From: Bryobacterales bacterium KBS 96
GTDB taxonomy: Bacteria; Acidobacteriota; Terriglobia; Bryobacterales; Bryobacteraceae
Direction: 5' to 3'
DNA length: 64,000 bases
Assembly: GCA_000381625.1 (NCBI GenBank)
Contig: KB906767.1
Coordinates: 1,776,629-1,840,628 of the forward strand
Part shown: positions 44,690 through 53,646 of the stretch, one piece after another
How positions within the stretch are numbered: position 1 is the stretch's first letter
Layout: every line of letters starts with the position of its first letter
Position numbers and translations under genes: made by a program
Notes under the pieces: model-generated
The model's input: only the letters and a program-made list of their open reading frames with translations
Database searches by the model: none
Told to the model about the DNA's origin: nothing

Positions 44690-46015
44690 CTACTGATGCA
44701 AAGGATCGAACCGCACTTGCAACAGGGTACCCTCGGTCAGTACGACATTATGCCCGCGAGCGGCAATATGGTCAAACACCGACCACGCCGCGCCGTAGAA
44801 GCCCAGACCGGTGGATCCAGCGGCGGATACCTGAGAGACCACCGTGCCGACTAAGCCAAAACCAGAGGCTCCCGCCAGTGCTCGCCATGCCTTGTTTGTG
44901 CCTTGGGATTGGCCGTTCCCCGTCTGATCCTGATCGATTACGCGAACGCCCAAGAATGCCTGGATTGCAGGCGCCACAAAGCGCAGCTTCGACTCCACAG
45001 AGCGCGCTTGTCCCTCCGAATCGACTCTAATCCCTCCCGACTCAATCGGCTGCAATTTCACTACCGTGCCGTTTATGGCGCTAATAGGGCGATCCGCCTT
45101 GATGGCAGGCGGCAATCGCAACTCGTTGAACGCGAATCGAAGCTCGCCTCCCCGCCGCCAGAAACGGGCCGGCTCGGAATCGAGAACGGTCCCGGTCAGG
45201 CGTGTACCGGCGGGCAGCAATAACTGATGGTCATGGGAGTAGAGAGGCTCCGAAACCACGGCTTCCACCGTTTCTCCAAATGGCGACGTGGATGAAACCG
45301 AACAGGCGAGCCGGGCAGTGACCACGCTATCCGGCGGTGGAGGACCGAGCGCGCTTGCCTCTTCGGGACTAATGTCCGTCGTGCCGAACACAAGCGGAGC
45401 CGCGAGTTCCGCCAGCACTTGTGTATTCGCCGGGACGAACTGCGGATGGTAGGGCAAGTACGAATACCCCGCCTGCTCCAAGCGCTGCCATTTGTCCGGC
45501 GACTGAATGGTATCGGTAAGCCTGCGGCGGGCATTGATGAAACCCACCCGGACTTGTTCGCGTGTTTTTGCCACTAGCGAATCTTCCTCGCGCGGTTGAA
45601 TATCGTTGTTCGGGCGAATGACAGCGCCACGGCCCGACTCGACGGTCGTCTTAATGGGCATTCTGGTTCCGTCGGGAAACACCAGAGTGTCGAATTCAAT
45701 GGCCGGATCGTGGAGCGGCGTAAAATCCCCGCCCATAATCGCGTGAATCCGCTTTTGCCGGTTGACCGGGTCCAACCGGGCGACATGTCCAAGAACTTCG
45801 CTGCCCGCCGGGACCACTTCGCGGTCAAACGCATACAGCGGGCTGACAAGACGCGCCTGCACGGGTTCACCAACGCGCTTAATGGCAAATCTCTGCTCGA
45901 CGCTGACCTGCAGCGGAGTGCCGGCGGCCAGGATGAGTTTCACGGGCTCCGGCAGGGCTGGCATCGCGGCCAGCAGTATTGCCGTGAGCCGGAACAAAAG
46001 TGAACAGTTCCACAT
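44690..46015 (-). CDS. Secreted hypothetical protein with repeated AGTxL-type beta motifs
   Basis: A 441-residue exported protein. A signal peptide (about 1-25: LLFRLTAILLAAMPALPEP) is followed by VKLILAAGTPLQVSVEQRFA, QARLVSPLYAFDREVVPAGSE, and later EAVVSEPLYSHDHQLLLPAGT, both followed by a GxVLD/GHVARL strand. These repeats resemble the beta-barrel strand of TrbI/VirB10-like proteins (PLYDRDEVVIPAGS-type), without the TrbI membrane anchor. The C-terminus is rich in small residues and has a hydrophobic stretch near 400. ATG 46015 starts the signal peptide. Function is unknown, and no secretion-system genes are nearby, so a transfer role is unlikely. Confidence 0.7.
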   Translation of the reverse strand: MWNCSLLFRLTAILLAAMPALPEPVKLILAAGTPLQVSVEQRFAIKRVGEPVQARLVSPLYAFDREVVPAGSEVLGHVARLDPVNRQKRIHAIMGGDFTPLHDPAIEFDTLVFPDGTRMPIKTTVESGRGAVIRPNNDIQPREEDSLVAKTREQVRVGFINARRRLTDTIQSPDKWQRLEQAGYSYLPYHPQFVPANTQVLAELAAPLVFGTTDISPEEASALGPPPPDSVVTARLACSVSSTSPFGETVEAVVSEPLYSHDHQLLLPAGTRLTGTVLDSEPARFWRRGGELRFAFNELRLPPAIKADRPISAINGTVVKLQPIESGGIRVDSEGQARSVESKLRFVAPAIQAFLGVRVIDQDQTGNGQSQGTNKAWRALAGASGFGLVGTVVSQVSAAGSTGLGFYGAAWSVFDHIAARGHNVVLTEGTLLQVRFDPLHQ

Positions 46016-46463
46016 GAAAGCGCTCAAGACTCCCGATGAGTTTACCTGTTTCTCGCCTTCTAGTCTGCGCTGAATGCATCTCGGAAGAAAGTATGCTCGC
46101 CTACACGAGCGGGCTAAGGACGCAGAGTACCGGGTTGGGGTTGCATTGGCTCGGCGCACGATTTCGCCTTCGCCTCTTGCTAAGCAATTACCGCACCGTC
46201 CCCGTAAAACCGCCAATGGCTTGTTTTTTCATGCTCTTAGCCGATGGAAGAACGCCTCCGTTGTGAGATGCGAAACGGTAAAGTTTTCGTAATTGCCGCC
46301 TGCCAGTTCCAAATCGGCACGCAGAGGTGCACCGATTTCACTGTCCTGGCCTTACGCAGGCTCAGCCTGCATGAGACAAGACTTCGGGTTGCGTGTTCCG
46401 CTTCGGGCTTGGTAACCTATTGGTTTACTACGTTCGGCATCTGCCGGACAGGAGAACCTCTGT
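46016..46463. other. Non-coding gap upstream of rpmB
   Basis: About 450 bases with no convincing gene or RNA. The last 15 bases hold a CAGGAG ribosome-binding site for rpmB. No promoter with good -35 and -10 elements was found by eye. Confidence 0.4.
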
Positions 46464-46661
46464 ATGGCGAAAGTATGTGAAGTGTGCGGCCGGGGGCCGC
46501 AGTTTGGAAACCGGATCAGCCACGCACATAACGTGACGAAGCGGCGTTGGAATTTGAATCTGCAAACGGTTCACGCGCTGGTAAACGGCGCCGGAAAGCG
46601 CTTGCGTGTTTGCACGCGTTGCATCCGCAACGGCAAAGTTCGCAAAGCCCCTTTGGCATAA
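46464..46661 (+). CDS. rpmB: 50S ribosomal protein L28
   Basis: A 65-residue ribosomal protein. The N-terminal MAKVCEVCGRGPQFGNRISH and later NVTKRRWNLNLQ identify L28. It keeps two CxxC pairs (CEVC and CTRC), the zinc-ribbon form of L28. ATG 46464 has CAGGAG about eleven bases upstream. It stands alone with a clear hairpin terminator behind it; rpmG, its frequent partner, is not present. Confidence 0.95.
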   Translation: MAKVCEVCGRGPQFGNRISHAHNVTKRRWNLNLQTVHALVNGAGKRLRVCTRCIRNGKVRKAPLA

Positions 46662-46682
46662 GAGATTCTAACCGGATTTGAC

Positions 46683-46716
46683 GGGCGGCTTCGCTTGGCG
46701 GAGCCGCCCTTATTGT
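46683..46716 (+). terminator. Intrinsic terminator of rpmB
   Basis: GGGCGGCT (46683-46690) pairs with AGCCGCCC (46702-46709) around an 11-base loop, followed by TTATTGTT. It lies 22 bases after the rpmB stop. Confidence 0.75.
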
Positions 46717-46764
46717 TGCACTGGGGTCCGCTCCGAGCAAATCCCGAATCGCGGTCGTGGCAAG

Positions 46765-47628
46765 ATGCTTTACATGCGCTTTGTCACGTTTGAATCAGAT
46801 GGCCGTGTCCGGCCCGGCGCCGTTGTTCAGGATGCCGTCCTCGATCTGTCGTCGTTAGGATATCTTTCCCTGCTGGACCTCATCGAGGCCGGTCGTGAAG
46901 GCCGTCAGAAGGTGGAAGACCTCGTTTCCGAGTCCCCAAAGGGCACGGCATTTCCTCTCAACTCGGTACGGCTTCATGCTCCCATCCCCCGTCCGCGGAA
47001 GCTGATCTGTGTTGGATTGAATTATCGCGACCATGCCGAAGAAACAGGCTCGGAAATCCCAACCACCCCCACCATCTTCAATAAATTCGCAACCGCGGTG
47101 ATCGGCCCAGGCGATTCCATTGTGTTACCTAAGGTCTCTAAAGCCCCCGACTACGAGGCGGAATTTGCGTTTGTCATCGGAACAGGAGGCCGGCGCATCG
47201 CGGCGGAAGACTGGCGGAAACACGTGTTCGGCTATACGATTGTGAACGACGTCAGCGCTCGCGATTACCAGCGCGCCACGTCGCAATGGCTGATGGGCAA
47301 GACGTTCGACACGTTCGCGCCGCTGGGGCCCTGGATCGTTAGCGCCGACGAAATCGAAGATCCGCACGCGCTCGACATCTCCATGGCGATCAACGGCGAG
47401 GTTCTTCAAAACTCAAACACAAAGAACCTTATTTTCAAAATTCCCGACCTCATTTCGTTTCTCTCCAGCGTGTTCACGCTCGAGCCGGGCGACATCGTCT
47501 CGACCGGAACACCCGGAGGCGTTGGCTTCGCACGCAAGCCGCCGCGGTATTTGAAGCAAGGCGATGATGTGGTGGTGAAAATACCGGCTATCGGGGAACT
47601 GCGAAATCCGGTCGTCGCCGAAGCGTAA
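46765..47628 (+). CDS. Fumarylacetoacetate hydrolase-family protein
   Basis: A 287-residue hydrolase/isomerase of the FAH superfamily. A short N-terminal domain precedes the catalytic one: KLICVGLNYRDHAEETGSEI, PTIFNKFATAVIGPGD, DYEAEFAFVIGTGGRRI, FGYTIVNDVSARDYQ and TGTPGGVGFARKPPRYLKQG. The Glu pair of YEAEFA and Asp of NDVSARD should bind the divalent metal. Members act on acylpyruvates or 2-hydroxyhepta-2,4-dienedioates in aromatic breakdown; the substrate cannot be assigned here. ATG 46765 or 46774 may be the start. It stands alone. Confidence 0.92.
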   Translation: MLYMRFVTFESDGRVRPGAVVQDAVLDLSSLGYLSLLDLIEAGREGRQKVEDLVSESPKGTAFPLNSVRLHAPIPRPRKLICVGLNYRDHAEETGSEIPTTPTIFNKFATAVIGPGDSIVLPKVSKAPDYEAEFAFVIGTGGRRIAAEDWRKHVFGYTIVNDVSARDYQRATSQWLMGKTFDTFAPLGPWIVSADEIEDPHALDISMAINGEVLQNSNTKNLIFKIPDLISFLSSVFTLEPGDIVSTGTPGGVGFARKPPRYLKQGDDVVVKIPAIGELRNPVVAEA

Positions 47629-47693
47629 ATTGACGTTTGCCTTCACACAGAGCCGCATCGCGTGAGCGGGTTCGGGTAACCGCGCAACCGGCG

Positions 47694-47718
47694 ACTACGT
47701 ACGGCGGCTCTGCTTCCG
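47694..47718. repeat. Copy of a dispersed GCGGCTCTGxTTCCG-type repeat
   Basis: ACTACGTACGGCGGCTCTGC, continuing to TTCCG, closely resembles the segment at 35384-35409 (ACTTACGTGCGGCGGCTCTG and on). The two differ by one inserted base and two substitutions. Both lie in intergenic DNA. Confidence 0.55.
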
Positions 47719-47750
47719 CGTTGCTCGTCCTACTATTGAGAAAGGACATC

Positions 47751-48743
47751 ATGGAAATTCGCAAACTCGGACCGCAAGGCCTGCGGGTATCGGCGCAGGG
47801 GCTCGGCTGCATGGGCATGTCGGATTTTTACGGCGTGCGCGAGAACGAGGCCGAATCGGTTGCAACTATTCATCACGCGCTCGATCTCGGCATCAACTTC
47901 TTCGATACGGCCGACATGTATGGATACGGTGAAAACGAAGAACTGGTGGGCCGCGCGCTGAAGGACCGGCGCCGCGAAGCCGTTGTCGCCACCAAGTTCG
48001 GCTTTGTTCGCGACCGGAACGATCCTTCGGCACGAGGCGTCAGCGGGCGCCCCGATTACGTTCGGAAGGCCTGCGAAGCCAGTCTGCGCCGCCTCGGCAT
48101 GGACCACGTCGATCTTTACTATCAGCATCGCGTGGATTTGGACGTGCCAATTGAAGAGACCATCGGCGAGATGTCGCGTTTGGTCGAGGAAGGGAAGGTG
48201 CTGTTCCTCGGCATGTCGGAAGCCGGCCCAAATTCACTGCGGCGCGCCATGAAGGTGCATCCGATCACCGCGCTCCAAACGGAGTATTCGCTCTGGAGCC
48301 GCGATGTGGAAGACGAAATTCTGCCGGCCTGCCGTGAACTGGGCATAGGCTTCGTTCCCTATAGCCCGCTTGGACGGGGCTTTCTTACGGGGCAATTCAA
48401 GCGTTTTGAAGACTTGCCCGAGGACGATGCCCGCAGGAACCAGCCGCGCTTCCAGGGCGAGAACTTTCAGAAGAATTTGGACTTGGTCTCAAATCTGGAG
48501 CGCGTCGCCAAGAAGAAGGGTTGTACTGCGTCGCAACTGGCGCTTGCGTGGGTACATGCGCAGGGACCTGATGTCATTCCGATTCCCGGAACGAAGCGAC
48601 GGAAGTATCTCGACGAGAACGTGGCCGCGCTCAACATTCATCTCACGCCCGGAGACATTGAGGAGATTGAGCATGCGTTTCCGAAGGACGCGGCGGCGGG
48701 GCAGCGTTATCCCGCCGGAATGATGGCCAAGGTGGGAATCTAG
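47751..48743 (+). CDS. Aldo/keto reductase
   Basis: A 330-residue NADPH-dependent oxidoreductase of the AKR superfamily (YajO/AKR13-like). The catalytic tetrad is visible as Asp in [18 protein letters not shown], the following Tyr, Lys in AVVATKFGF and His in YYQHRVD. The nucleotide-binding end includes [18 protein letters not shown] 47751 has AAGGA just upstream. The stop codon is the first base pair of a hairpin terminator. The substrate is unknown; general aldehyde reduction is likely. Confidence 0.93.
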   Translation: MEIRKLGPQGLRVSAQGLGCMGMSDFYGVRENEAESVATIHHALDLGINFFDTADMYGYGENEELVGRALKDRRREAVVATKFGFVRDRNDPSARGVSGRPDYVRKACEASLRRLGMDHVDLYYQHRVDLDVPIEETIGEMSRLVEEGKVLFLGMSEAGPNSLRRAMKVHPITALQTEYSLWSRDVEDEILPACRELGIGFVPYSPLGRGFLTGQFKRFEDLPEDDARRNQPRFQGENFQKNLDLVSNLERVAKKKGCTASQLALAWVHAQGPDVIPIPGTKRRKYLDENVAALNIHLTPGDIEEIEHAFPKDAAAGQRYPAGMMAKVGI

Positions 48744-48778
48744 GCAGCAAAAAAGCCAAGACGCCTTTTGCCTGCCTA
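48741..48778 (+). terminator. Hairpin terminator overlapping the aldo/keto reductase stop
   Basis: TAGGCAGCAAAA pairs with TTTTGcCTGCCTA (bulged C), 48741-48752 with 48766-48778. The stem begins at the TAG stop codon. A T-rich tail is weak. Confidence 0.6.
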
Positions 48779-48865
48779 TTCGTGAATGATGGGAGCTTAC
48801 GCTCAACGTCACTTACTGAAGATCACGGTTGGGGGCTTGTGTGTGGCGCGCGCTTCAGCGTGCCG

Positions 48866-48885
48866 CCGTGGGCTTCAGCCCACGG
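48866..48885. repeat. Small hairpin repeat in intergenic DNA
   Basis: CCGTGGGC-TTCA-GCCCACGG is a perfect 8-bp stem with a tetraloop, in the gap of about 325 bases before the heparinase-like gene. The sequence type is familiar from Acidobacteria as a scattered intergenic palindrome; no second copy was seen in this window. Confidence 0.5.
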
Positions 48886-49067
48886 TTCAGCGGGCAGTGA
48901 ACTTCCCGCCAGCACGATAAATTGTGCGCCACAAGTTCCTTCCTCAGATTTAAATTTTTCCTGACCTACACGCCCGACTCATTTCATTGGATACAGAGAG
49001 GGGGCAATGTTCGCGTTACTCTACAGAGCCGCGCCCACGGAAGTGGAGGATAAGATGGTCTGCGGTT

Positions 49068-51062
49068 ATGCCAGTATTTTCCCGACGCCATCTGCTGGCG
49101 GGCGGCGCAGCTAGTCTCGCCACACTTCCCTTCGCACAATCGCAGCGTGCGGCCGCGGCGCAAGCCGATAAACCACGTAATCTTCTCAGTAGCCGCTACT
49201 CCGAGGCAGAGATTCAACAAGTTCTCATTCCGGTTGCCGAGTGGCGCCCGTTTCCGCGCCTGACCGATCGTGAGTCGTGGCAAGCAATGCGTTCCGACGC
49301 CCGGCAGCAGATCGTTACACGCGGTGAACGAGCGCTCGAAACAGAATGGCCGCTCCTGCCAGCAACGCTTTTTCTCGAATACGCCAGGACAGGCAACCGG
49401 ACACATTACGAACACGCCCGCGACCAGCGCAGAAACAAGCTGGAGAGCCTTGTGCTCGCGGAATGCACGGAAAACAATGCCAGGTTTCTCGATGAGATCG
49501 CCAATGGGATCTGGTTGACGTGCGAAGAAACATTCTGGGGCGTTCCGGCCCATCTTGGCATGCAGAAGGAAGGTGTCGGCCTCCCCGATGCGACTGAACC
49601 GATCGTCGATCTGTTCGCGGCGGAAACATCGAGCCTGCTGTCATGGACCGATTACCTGCTCGGATCGAAGCTCGATTCGGTATCGAAGCTTGTCCGTCCG
49701 CGCATACAGCAGGAAGTACAGCGGCGCATTCTCAAGCCGGGTCTGACGCGCAATGACTTCTGGTGGATGGGGCTCAATAGCGGTTTGAGTCATCGAGACA
49801 AGCTAAACAACTGGACACCGTGGATCTGTTCGAACTGGCTGACCTCTACGCTGCTGCTGGAGACGGACAGCGAAAAGCGCCGCCAATCCATTGTGAAGAT
49901 CATGCGCATTCTCGATCTGTTCGTTAACGGCTATCCGGACGACGGCGGTTGCGATGAAGGACCAAGCTATTGGGGGCGCGCCGGCGGGTCATTATTCGAT
50001 TGTCTGGAACTGCTCTATTCGGCGACGAACGGAACCGTGAATCTTTACGGAGACCGGCTGATTGCCGAGATGGGCCGCTATATCTACCGCGCACATATCG
50101 ACAACGACTATTACATGAACTTCGGAGATGCTCCGGCAAAGGTGCACACTCCCGGCAACCTGGTTTACCGCTATGGCAAACGCATTCACGATTCCGAAAT
50201 GACGGAATTCGGCGCCTACATGGCCATGCAGGAGGACGATGGGATCGGGTTCGAGAGCCTCGGCCGGACATTGCCGGCGCTGTTCGATCTCGGTGAGCTT
50301 CGCGCTGCTCCGCGGACGCAGGCCCTTGTACGCGATGTGTGGCTGCCGGATTCGCAGATCATGGCGGCCCGCACGCAGCAGGGCTCCGCGAAAGGCTTTT
50401 ACCTCGGCGCGAAAGGCGGAGTGAACGGACGCAGCCACGGCCACAACGACGCCGGCAATTTCCTGATCTTTGTCGATGGCAATCCAGTCATCATCGACGC
50501 CGGAGTGGAAAGCTACACGGCGAAGACATTCGGCCCGCACCGTTACGATATCTGGACCATGCAGTCGGCGTATCACAACCTGCCAACCATAGGCGGCGTG
50601 ATGCAGAAAAACGGACTCAACTTCCGGGCGTCCGGCGTTGCCTACAAGGACGGCGACGACGTCGCGGAGATCCGCATGAACATCGCCTCCGCCTATCCGC
50701 CCGAAGCCGGATTGCGCCGCTGGATTCGAACGTTGCAGCTCGATCGAAAGACGAATCGAGTCCGGCTGCGGGAATCGTTCGAGTTGCAGCGAGCCGCGCC
50801 AGAAATCGTGCTGAGCCTGATGACGTCGCGGCAGGCTCGCACGGATGGCGAAGGCCGATTGCGGATGCCTGCATCGGGCCAAGGCATTCCGGACGTGCTG
50901 CTGCACTATGACGCGCAGCGATTCATGCCGAAGGTCGAGACCATCGAAATTCAGGACGATCATCTTCGATCGGCGTGGGGCGATAGAATTTATCGCGTGC
51001 TCCTCACAGCCCGGCAACCGCGGTTACAAGAAAACTGGCAATTCGAATTCGAACGAAGCTAA
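49068..51062 (+). CDS. Tat-exported heparinase II/III-like polysaccharide lyase
   Basis: A 664-residue exported protein with a twin-arginine signal (FSRRHLLAGGAASLATLPFA, then AAAAQA). The N-terminal part is an alpha/alpha toroid (WPLLPATLFLEYARTG, DEGPSYWGRAGGSLFDCLEL, where Tyr is a likely catalytic residue). The C-terminal heparinase II/III-like beta-sandwich has SHGHNDAGNFLIFVDGNPVI, VESYTAKTF and WTMQSAYHNLP. Family members cleave heparin, alginate or other acidic polysaccharides. The start 49068 is inferred from the signal; upstream starts are possible. It begins a plus-strand run with the next three genes. Confidence 0.85.
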   Translation: MPVFSRRHLLAGGAASLATLPFAQSQRAAAAQADKPRNLLSSRYSEAEIQQVLIPVAEWRPFPRLTDRESWQAMRSDARQQIVTRGERALETEWPLLPATLFLEYARTGNRTHYEHARDQRRNKLESLVLAECTENNARFLDEIANGIWLTCEETFWGVPAHLGMQKEGVGLPDATEPIVDLFAAETSSLLSWTDYLLGSKLDSVSKLVRPRIQQEVQRRILKPGLTRNDFWWMGLNSGLSHRDKLNNWTPWICSNWLTSTLLLETDSEKRRQSIVKIMRILDLFVNGYPDDGGCDEGPSYWGRAGGSLFDCLELLYSATNGTVNLYGDRLIAEMGRYIYRAHIDNDYYMNFGDAPAKVHTPGNLVYRYGKRIHDSEMTEFGAYMAMQEDDGIGFESLGRTLPALFDLGELRAAPRTQALVRDVWLPDSQIMAARTQQGSAKGFYLGAKGGVNGRSHGHNDAGNFLIFVDGNPVIIDAGVESYTAKTFGPHRYDIWTMQSAYHNLPTIGGVMQKNGLNFRASGVAYKDGDDVAEIRMNIASAYPPEAGLRRWIRTLQLDRKTNRVRLRESFELQRAAPEIVLSLMTSRQARTDGEGRLRMPASGQGIPDVLLHYDAQRFMPKVETIEIQDDHLRSAWGDRIYRVLLTARQPRLQENWQFEFERS

Positions 51063-51089
51063 GACCGCGCTGTGTAAAACTGTGAGCGC

Positions 51090-53645
51090 GTGAGCAGTCA
51101 GCTAATCCAACGCGAAAATCTTGCCTCCATCGTCGCCGATTTTCGCAGCCATGGGAACCAAACGGCAGTCGTGATCCGGCAAGGCCTGAGGCGCCGAACC
51201 GTCTCTTATGCCGAGCTAGCGACTTTAGCCGGGCGGTTTTCGAGCGAGCTTGTGCGCCGCGGAATCGTGAAAGGCGATCGCGTCCTAATCTGGGGGCCGA
51301 ACGGTCCAGAGTGGATTGCCGCGTTTTTCGGATGCGTTCTTCGCGGGGCCGTGCCGGTGCCTTTGGACGACGCGGGCTCACTCGATTTCGCGCGACGAGT
51401 AGAGCAGGATATCGCGCCAAAACTCATTGTGGGCAGCGCCGCGCATCTGGACGAACTCGGCGCGGCCATCGCGCAGCTTCGCCTCGAAGATTTCACGGAT
51501 GCGCTGCCTCAGCGGCCCGATTTCTCAGAACCGGAAGGCTTGAGCGATAACGATCCGTTGCAGATCGTCTTCACGTCCGGAACGACCGGCGAACCCAAAG
51601 GCATTGTGCACACGCATCGCAACGTGCTGGCGAGTTTGCGGCCAATTGAGCGCGAAGCGCAGAAGTATCTGAAGTACGAGCGATTTTTTCACCCTATCCG
51701 CATCCTGCATACCCTTCCGTTGAGCCACGTATTCGGGCAGTTCATGGGGCTCTGGATTCCCCAGGTGATTGCGGCGGAGGTTCACTTCGAGGATCGGCTG
51801 ATCGGTTCGGAACTTGTGGAGCGGATCCACAGCGAACGCATTTCCGTATTAGCGGCAGTGCCGCGCGTCCTCGATTTGTTGCGCGATTATCTCCGGCAGC
51901 GATTCCCCAATCTCGAAGAGCGCCGCAAGAATACGCAGGGCGCTCGCGCCTGGAAACGATGGTGGGTTTTTCGCGATGTTCACCGGCTGTTGGGATTCAA
52001 GTTTTGGGCGCCGGTTTCAGGCGGGGCAGCGCTTCCTTCCGATTTGGAAGATTTTTGGAATTCACTCGGCTTCGTTGTGATTCAAGGCTACGGCATGACG
52101 GAGACGACCGCCCTGGTGAGTCTGAATCATCCATTCCATGCCGCCAGGGGCAGCCTCGGCAAGATATTGCCGGGCCGCGAAATCAAGTTGACGGACGAAG
52201 GCGAGGTTCTGGTCCGCGGTGAGACCGTCTCGAACACTGTATGGCAGGGCGGCAAGCTGCAACAGCGGGAATCAGACTGGCTGCCGACAGGCGATCTCGC
52301 GGAACTCGACGAATCCGGCAATCTGCGGTATCGAGGCCGGAAGAAAGACGTCATCGTCACGGCAGCCGGGCTGAACATTCATCCGGACGATCTCGAAGCC
52401 GCGCTGATGAAACAGCCGGAAGTGAAAGCCAGTGCGGTCGTCGAAGCCCAAGGGCAGTACGGGCCGGAACCATTCGCGGCTATTGTCCTTCGGAACGGAG
52501 ATGCGGCGGAGGCAGTGAATCGCGCTAATCAGAAACTTGCCGATTACCAGCAGATACGCCGCTGGATGATCTGGCCGGAGCCGGATCTGCCGCGAACATC
52601 TACCGGGAAAGTTCTGCGGCGTGAAGTGGCGCGGGTTGTTGCCGGAGCGCAGCGAGATCCGAAACAGGCAGCGGGGTCGCTCGCGCAATTACTGCAGCGC
52701 GTCACCGGGAAAACCGGAGATGTGAGCGACGAGTCGTCACTCGCGGAAGATTTGAACCTCGACAGCCTGGCGCGAGTTGAATTGCAAGCCGGACTGGAAG
52801 AGAAGTTCGGTATCGCCGTCGATGACGCCGAGATGCAGAACGTGCGAACGGTCGGTGATCTTCGCAAACTCGTAACGGCTACTCCCGACGTAAAAGTGTC
52901 CGAAGCTGCGGCGCCCGTGCGCGATGAACATAAATACCCGGGATGGCCGTGGAACGGATTCGTCCGACTCTGCCGGTCGGCATTCATCGAACTTATATTG
53001 CGGCCTCTGGTGTGGCTCTTGGGAGCGCCGAGCGTCAGTTCAAAGCTCCACTCGCTTCCGGACGGCCCGGTTCTTATTTATGCCAATCACGTAACTGCCG
53101 TGGATGTCGCGCTGATGTTCTATGCATTGCCGGGAAAACTCCGCCGCCGCGCGGCAGTTGCCATGTCAGGCGAAATTCTGCTGGCCTGGAGGCGCCGGCG
53201 CTATTACAACTACCGCACCCTGAACTGGATTTCGCCGCTCGAATATGTACTTGTTACGGCCCTGTTCAATGTCTTTCCACTTCCGCAGCACAGCGGCTTC
53301 CGGCGCAGCTTTGCGCACGCCGCAAACGCGATGGACCAGGGCTACAGCATCGTCGTGTTCCCCGAAGGCCGGCGAGCCAGCGATCAAAATATTCAGCCGT
53401 TCATGAGCGGTTCGGGGCTGCTGTGGTCCGATCTCCGCTGCCCTGCCCTGCCCATTTATCTCGGCGGACTTGGCCGGCTCAAACAAACCGGTGAGCACTG
53501 GTTCCATTCCGGCAAGATGTCGATACGCATCGGCGAGCTAATGCCCGCTCGTCCCGATTTAGAGGCCGAGCGCGCCGCGGCTCTTCTAGAACAGGCCCTT
53601 CGAGCGCTGGCCGAGAGCGCCGGCAAGACCGGCTCATTAAGATAA
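51090..53645 (+). CDS. Adenylation-ACP-acyltransferase three-domain fusion
   Basis: An 851-residue fusion. An ANL adenylation domain (about 1-515) has TSGTTGEPKG (162-171), QGYGMTETT and TGK at K507. A short carrier domain (about 525-600) has the phosphopantetheine serine S559 in EDLNLDSLARVEL. A PlsC-type acyltransferase (about 620-851) has the HX4D motif H667-D672 (ANHVTAVDVAL) and FPEGRRASD. The chain suggests activation of a fatty acid, loading on its own carrier and transfer to a glycerolipid, like Aas of E. coli but with a built-in ACP and the order reversed. The GTG start lies 27 bases after the heparinase gene. Whether it recycles or remodels membrane lipid is inference. Confidence 0.88.
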   Translation: MSSQLIQRENLASIVADFRSHGNQTAVVIRQGLRRRTVSYAELATLAGRFSSELVRRGIVKGDRVLIWGPNGPEWIAAFFGCVLRGAVPVPLDDAGSLDFARRVEQDIAPKLIVGSAAHLDELGAAIAQLRLEDFTDALPQRPDFSEPEGLSDNDPLQIVFTSGTTGEPKGIVHTHRNVLASLRPIEREAQKYLKYERFFHPIRILHTLPLSHVFGQFMGLWIPQVIAAEVHFEDRLIGSELVERIHSERISVLAAVPRVLDLLRDYLRQRFPNLEERRKNTQGARAWKRWWVFRDVHRLLGFKFWAPVSGGAALPSDLEDFWNSLGFVVIQGYGMTETTALVSLNHPFHAARGSLGKILPGREIKLTDEGEVLVRGETVSNTVWQGGKLQQRESDWLPTGDLAELDESGNLRYRGRKKDVIVTAAGLNIHPDDLEAALMKQPEVKASAVVEAQGQYGPEPFAAIVLRNGDAAEAVNRANQKLADYQQIRRWMIWPEPDLPRTSTGKVLRREVARVVAGAQRDPKQAAGSLAQLLQRVTGKTGDVSDESSLAEDLNLDSLARVELQAGLEEKFGIAVDDAEMQNVRTVGDLRKLVTATPDVKVSEAAAPVRDEHKYPGWPWNGFVRLCRSAFIELILRPLVWLLGAPSVSSKLHSLPDGPVLIYANHVTAVDVALMFYALPGKLRRRAAVAMSGEILLAWRRRRYYNYRTLNWISPLEYVLVTALFNVFPLPQHSGFRRSFAHAANAMDQGYSIVVFPEGRRASDQNIQPFMSGSGLLWSDLRCPALPIYLGGLGRLKQTGEHWFHSGKMSIRIGELMPARPDLEAERAAALLEQALRALAESAGKTGSLR

Positions 53646-53646
53646 G

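Noticed and set aside
44690-46015. Type IV secretion protein VirB10/TrbI
   Set aside because: The resemblance is limited to short AGT-type strands, the protein has a signal peptide instead of a TM anchor, and no other vir/trb gene is near.
46071-46463. tRNA or other RNA gene before rpmB
   Set aside because: No T-loop, acceptor stem or other RNA pattern could be built.
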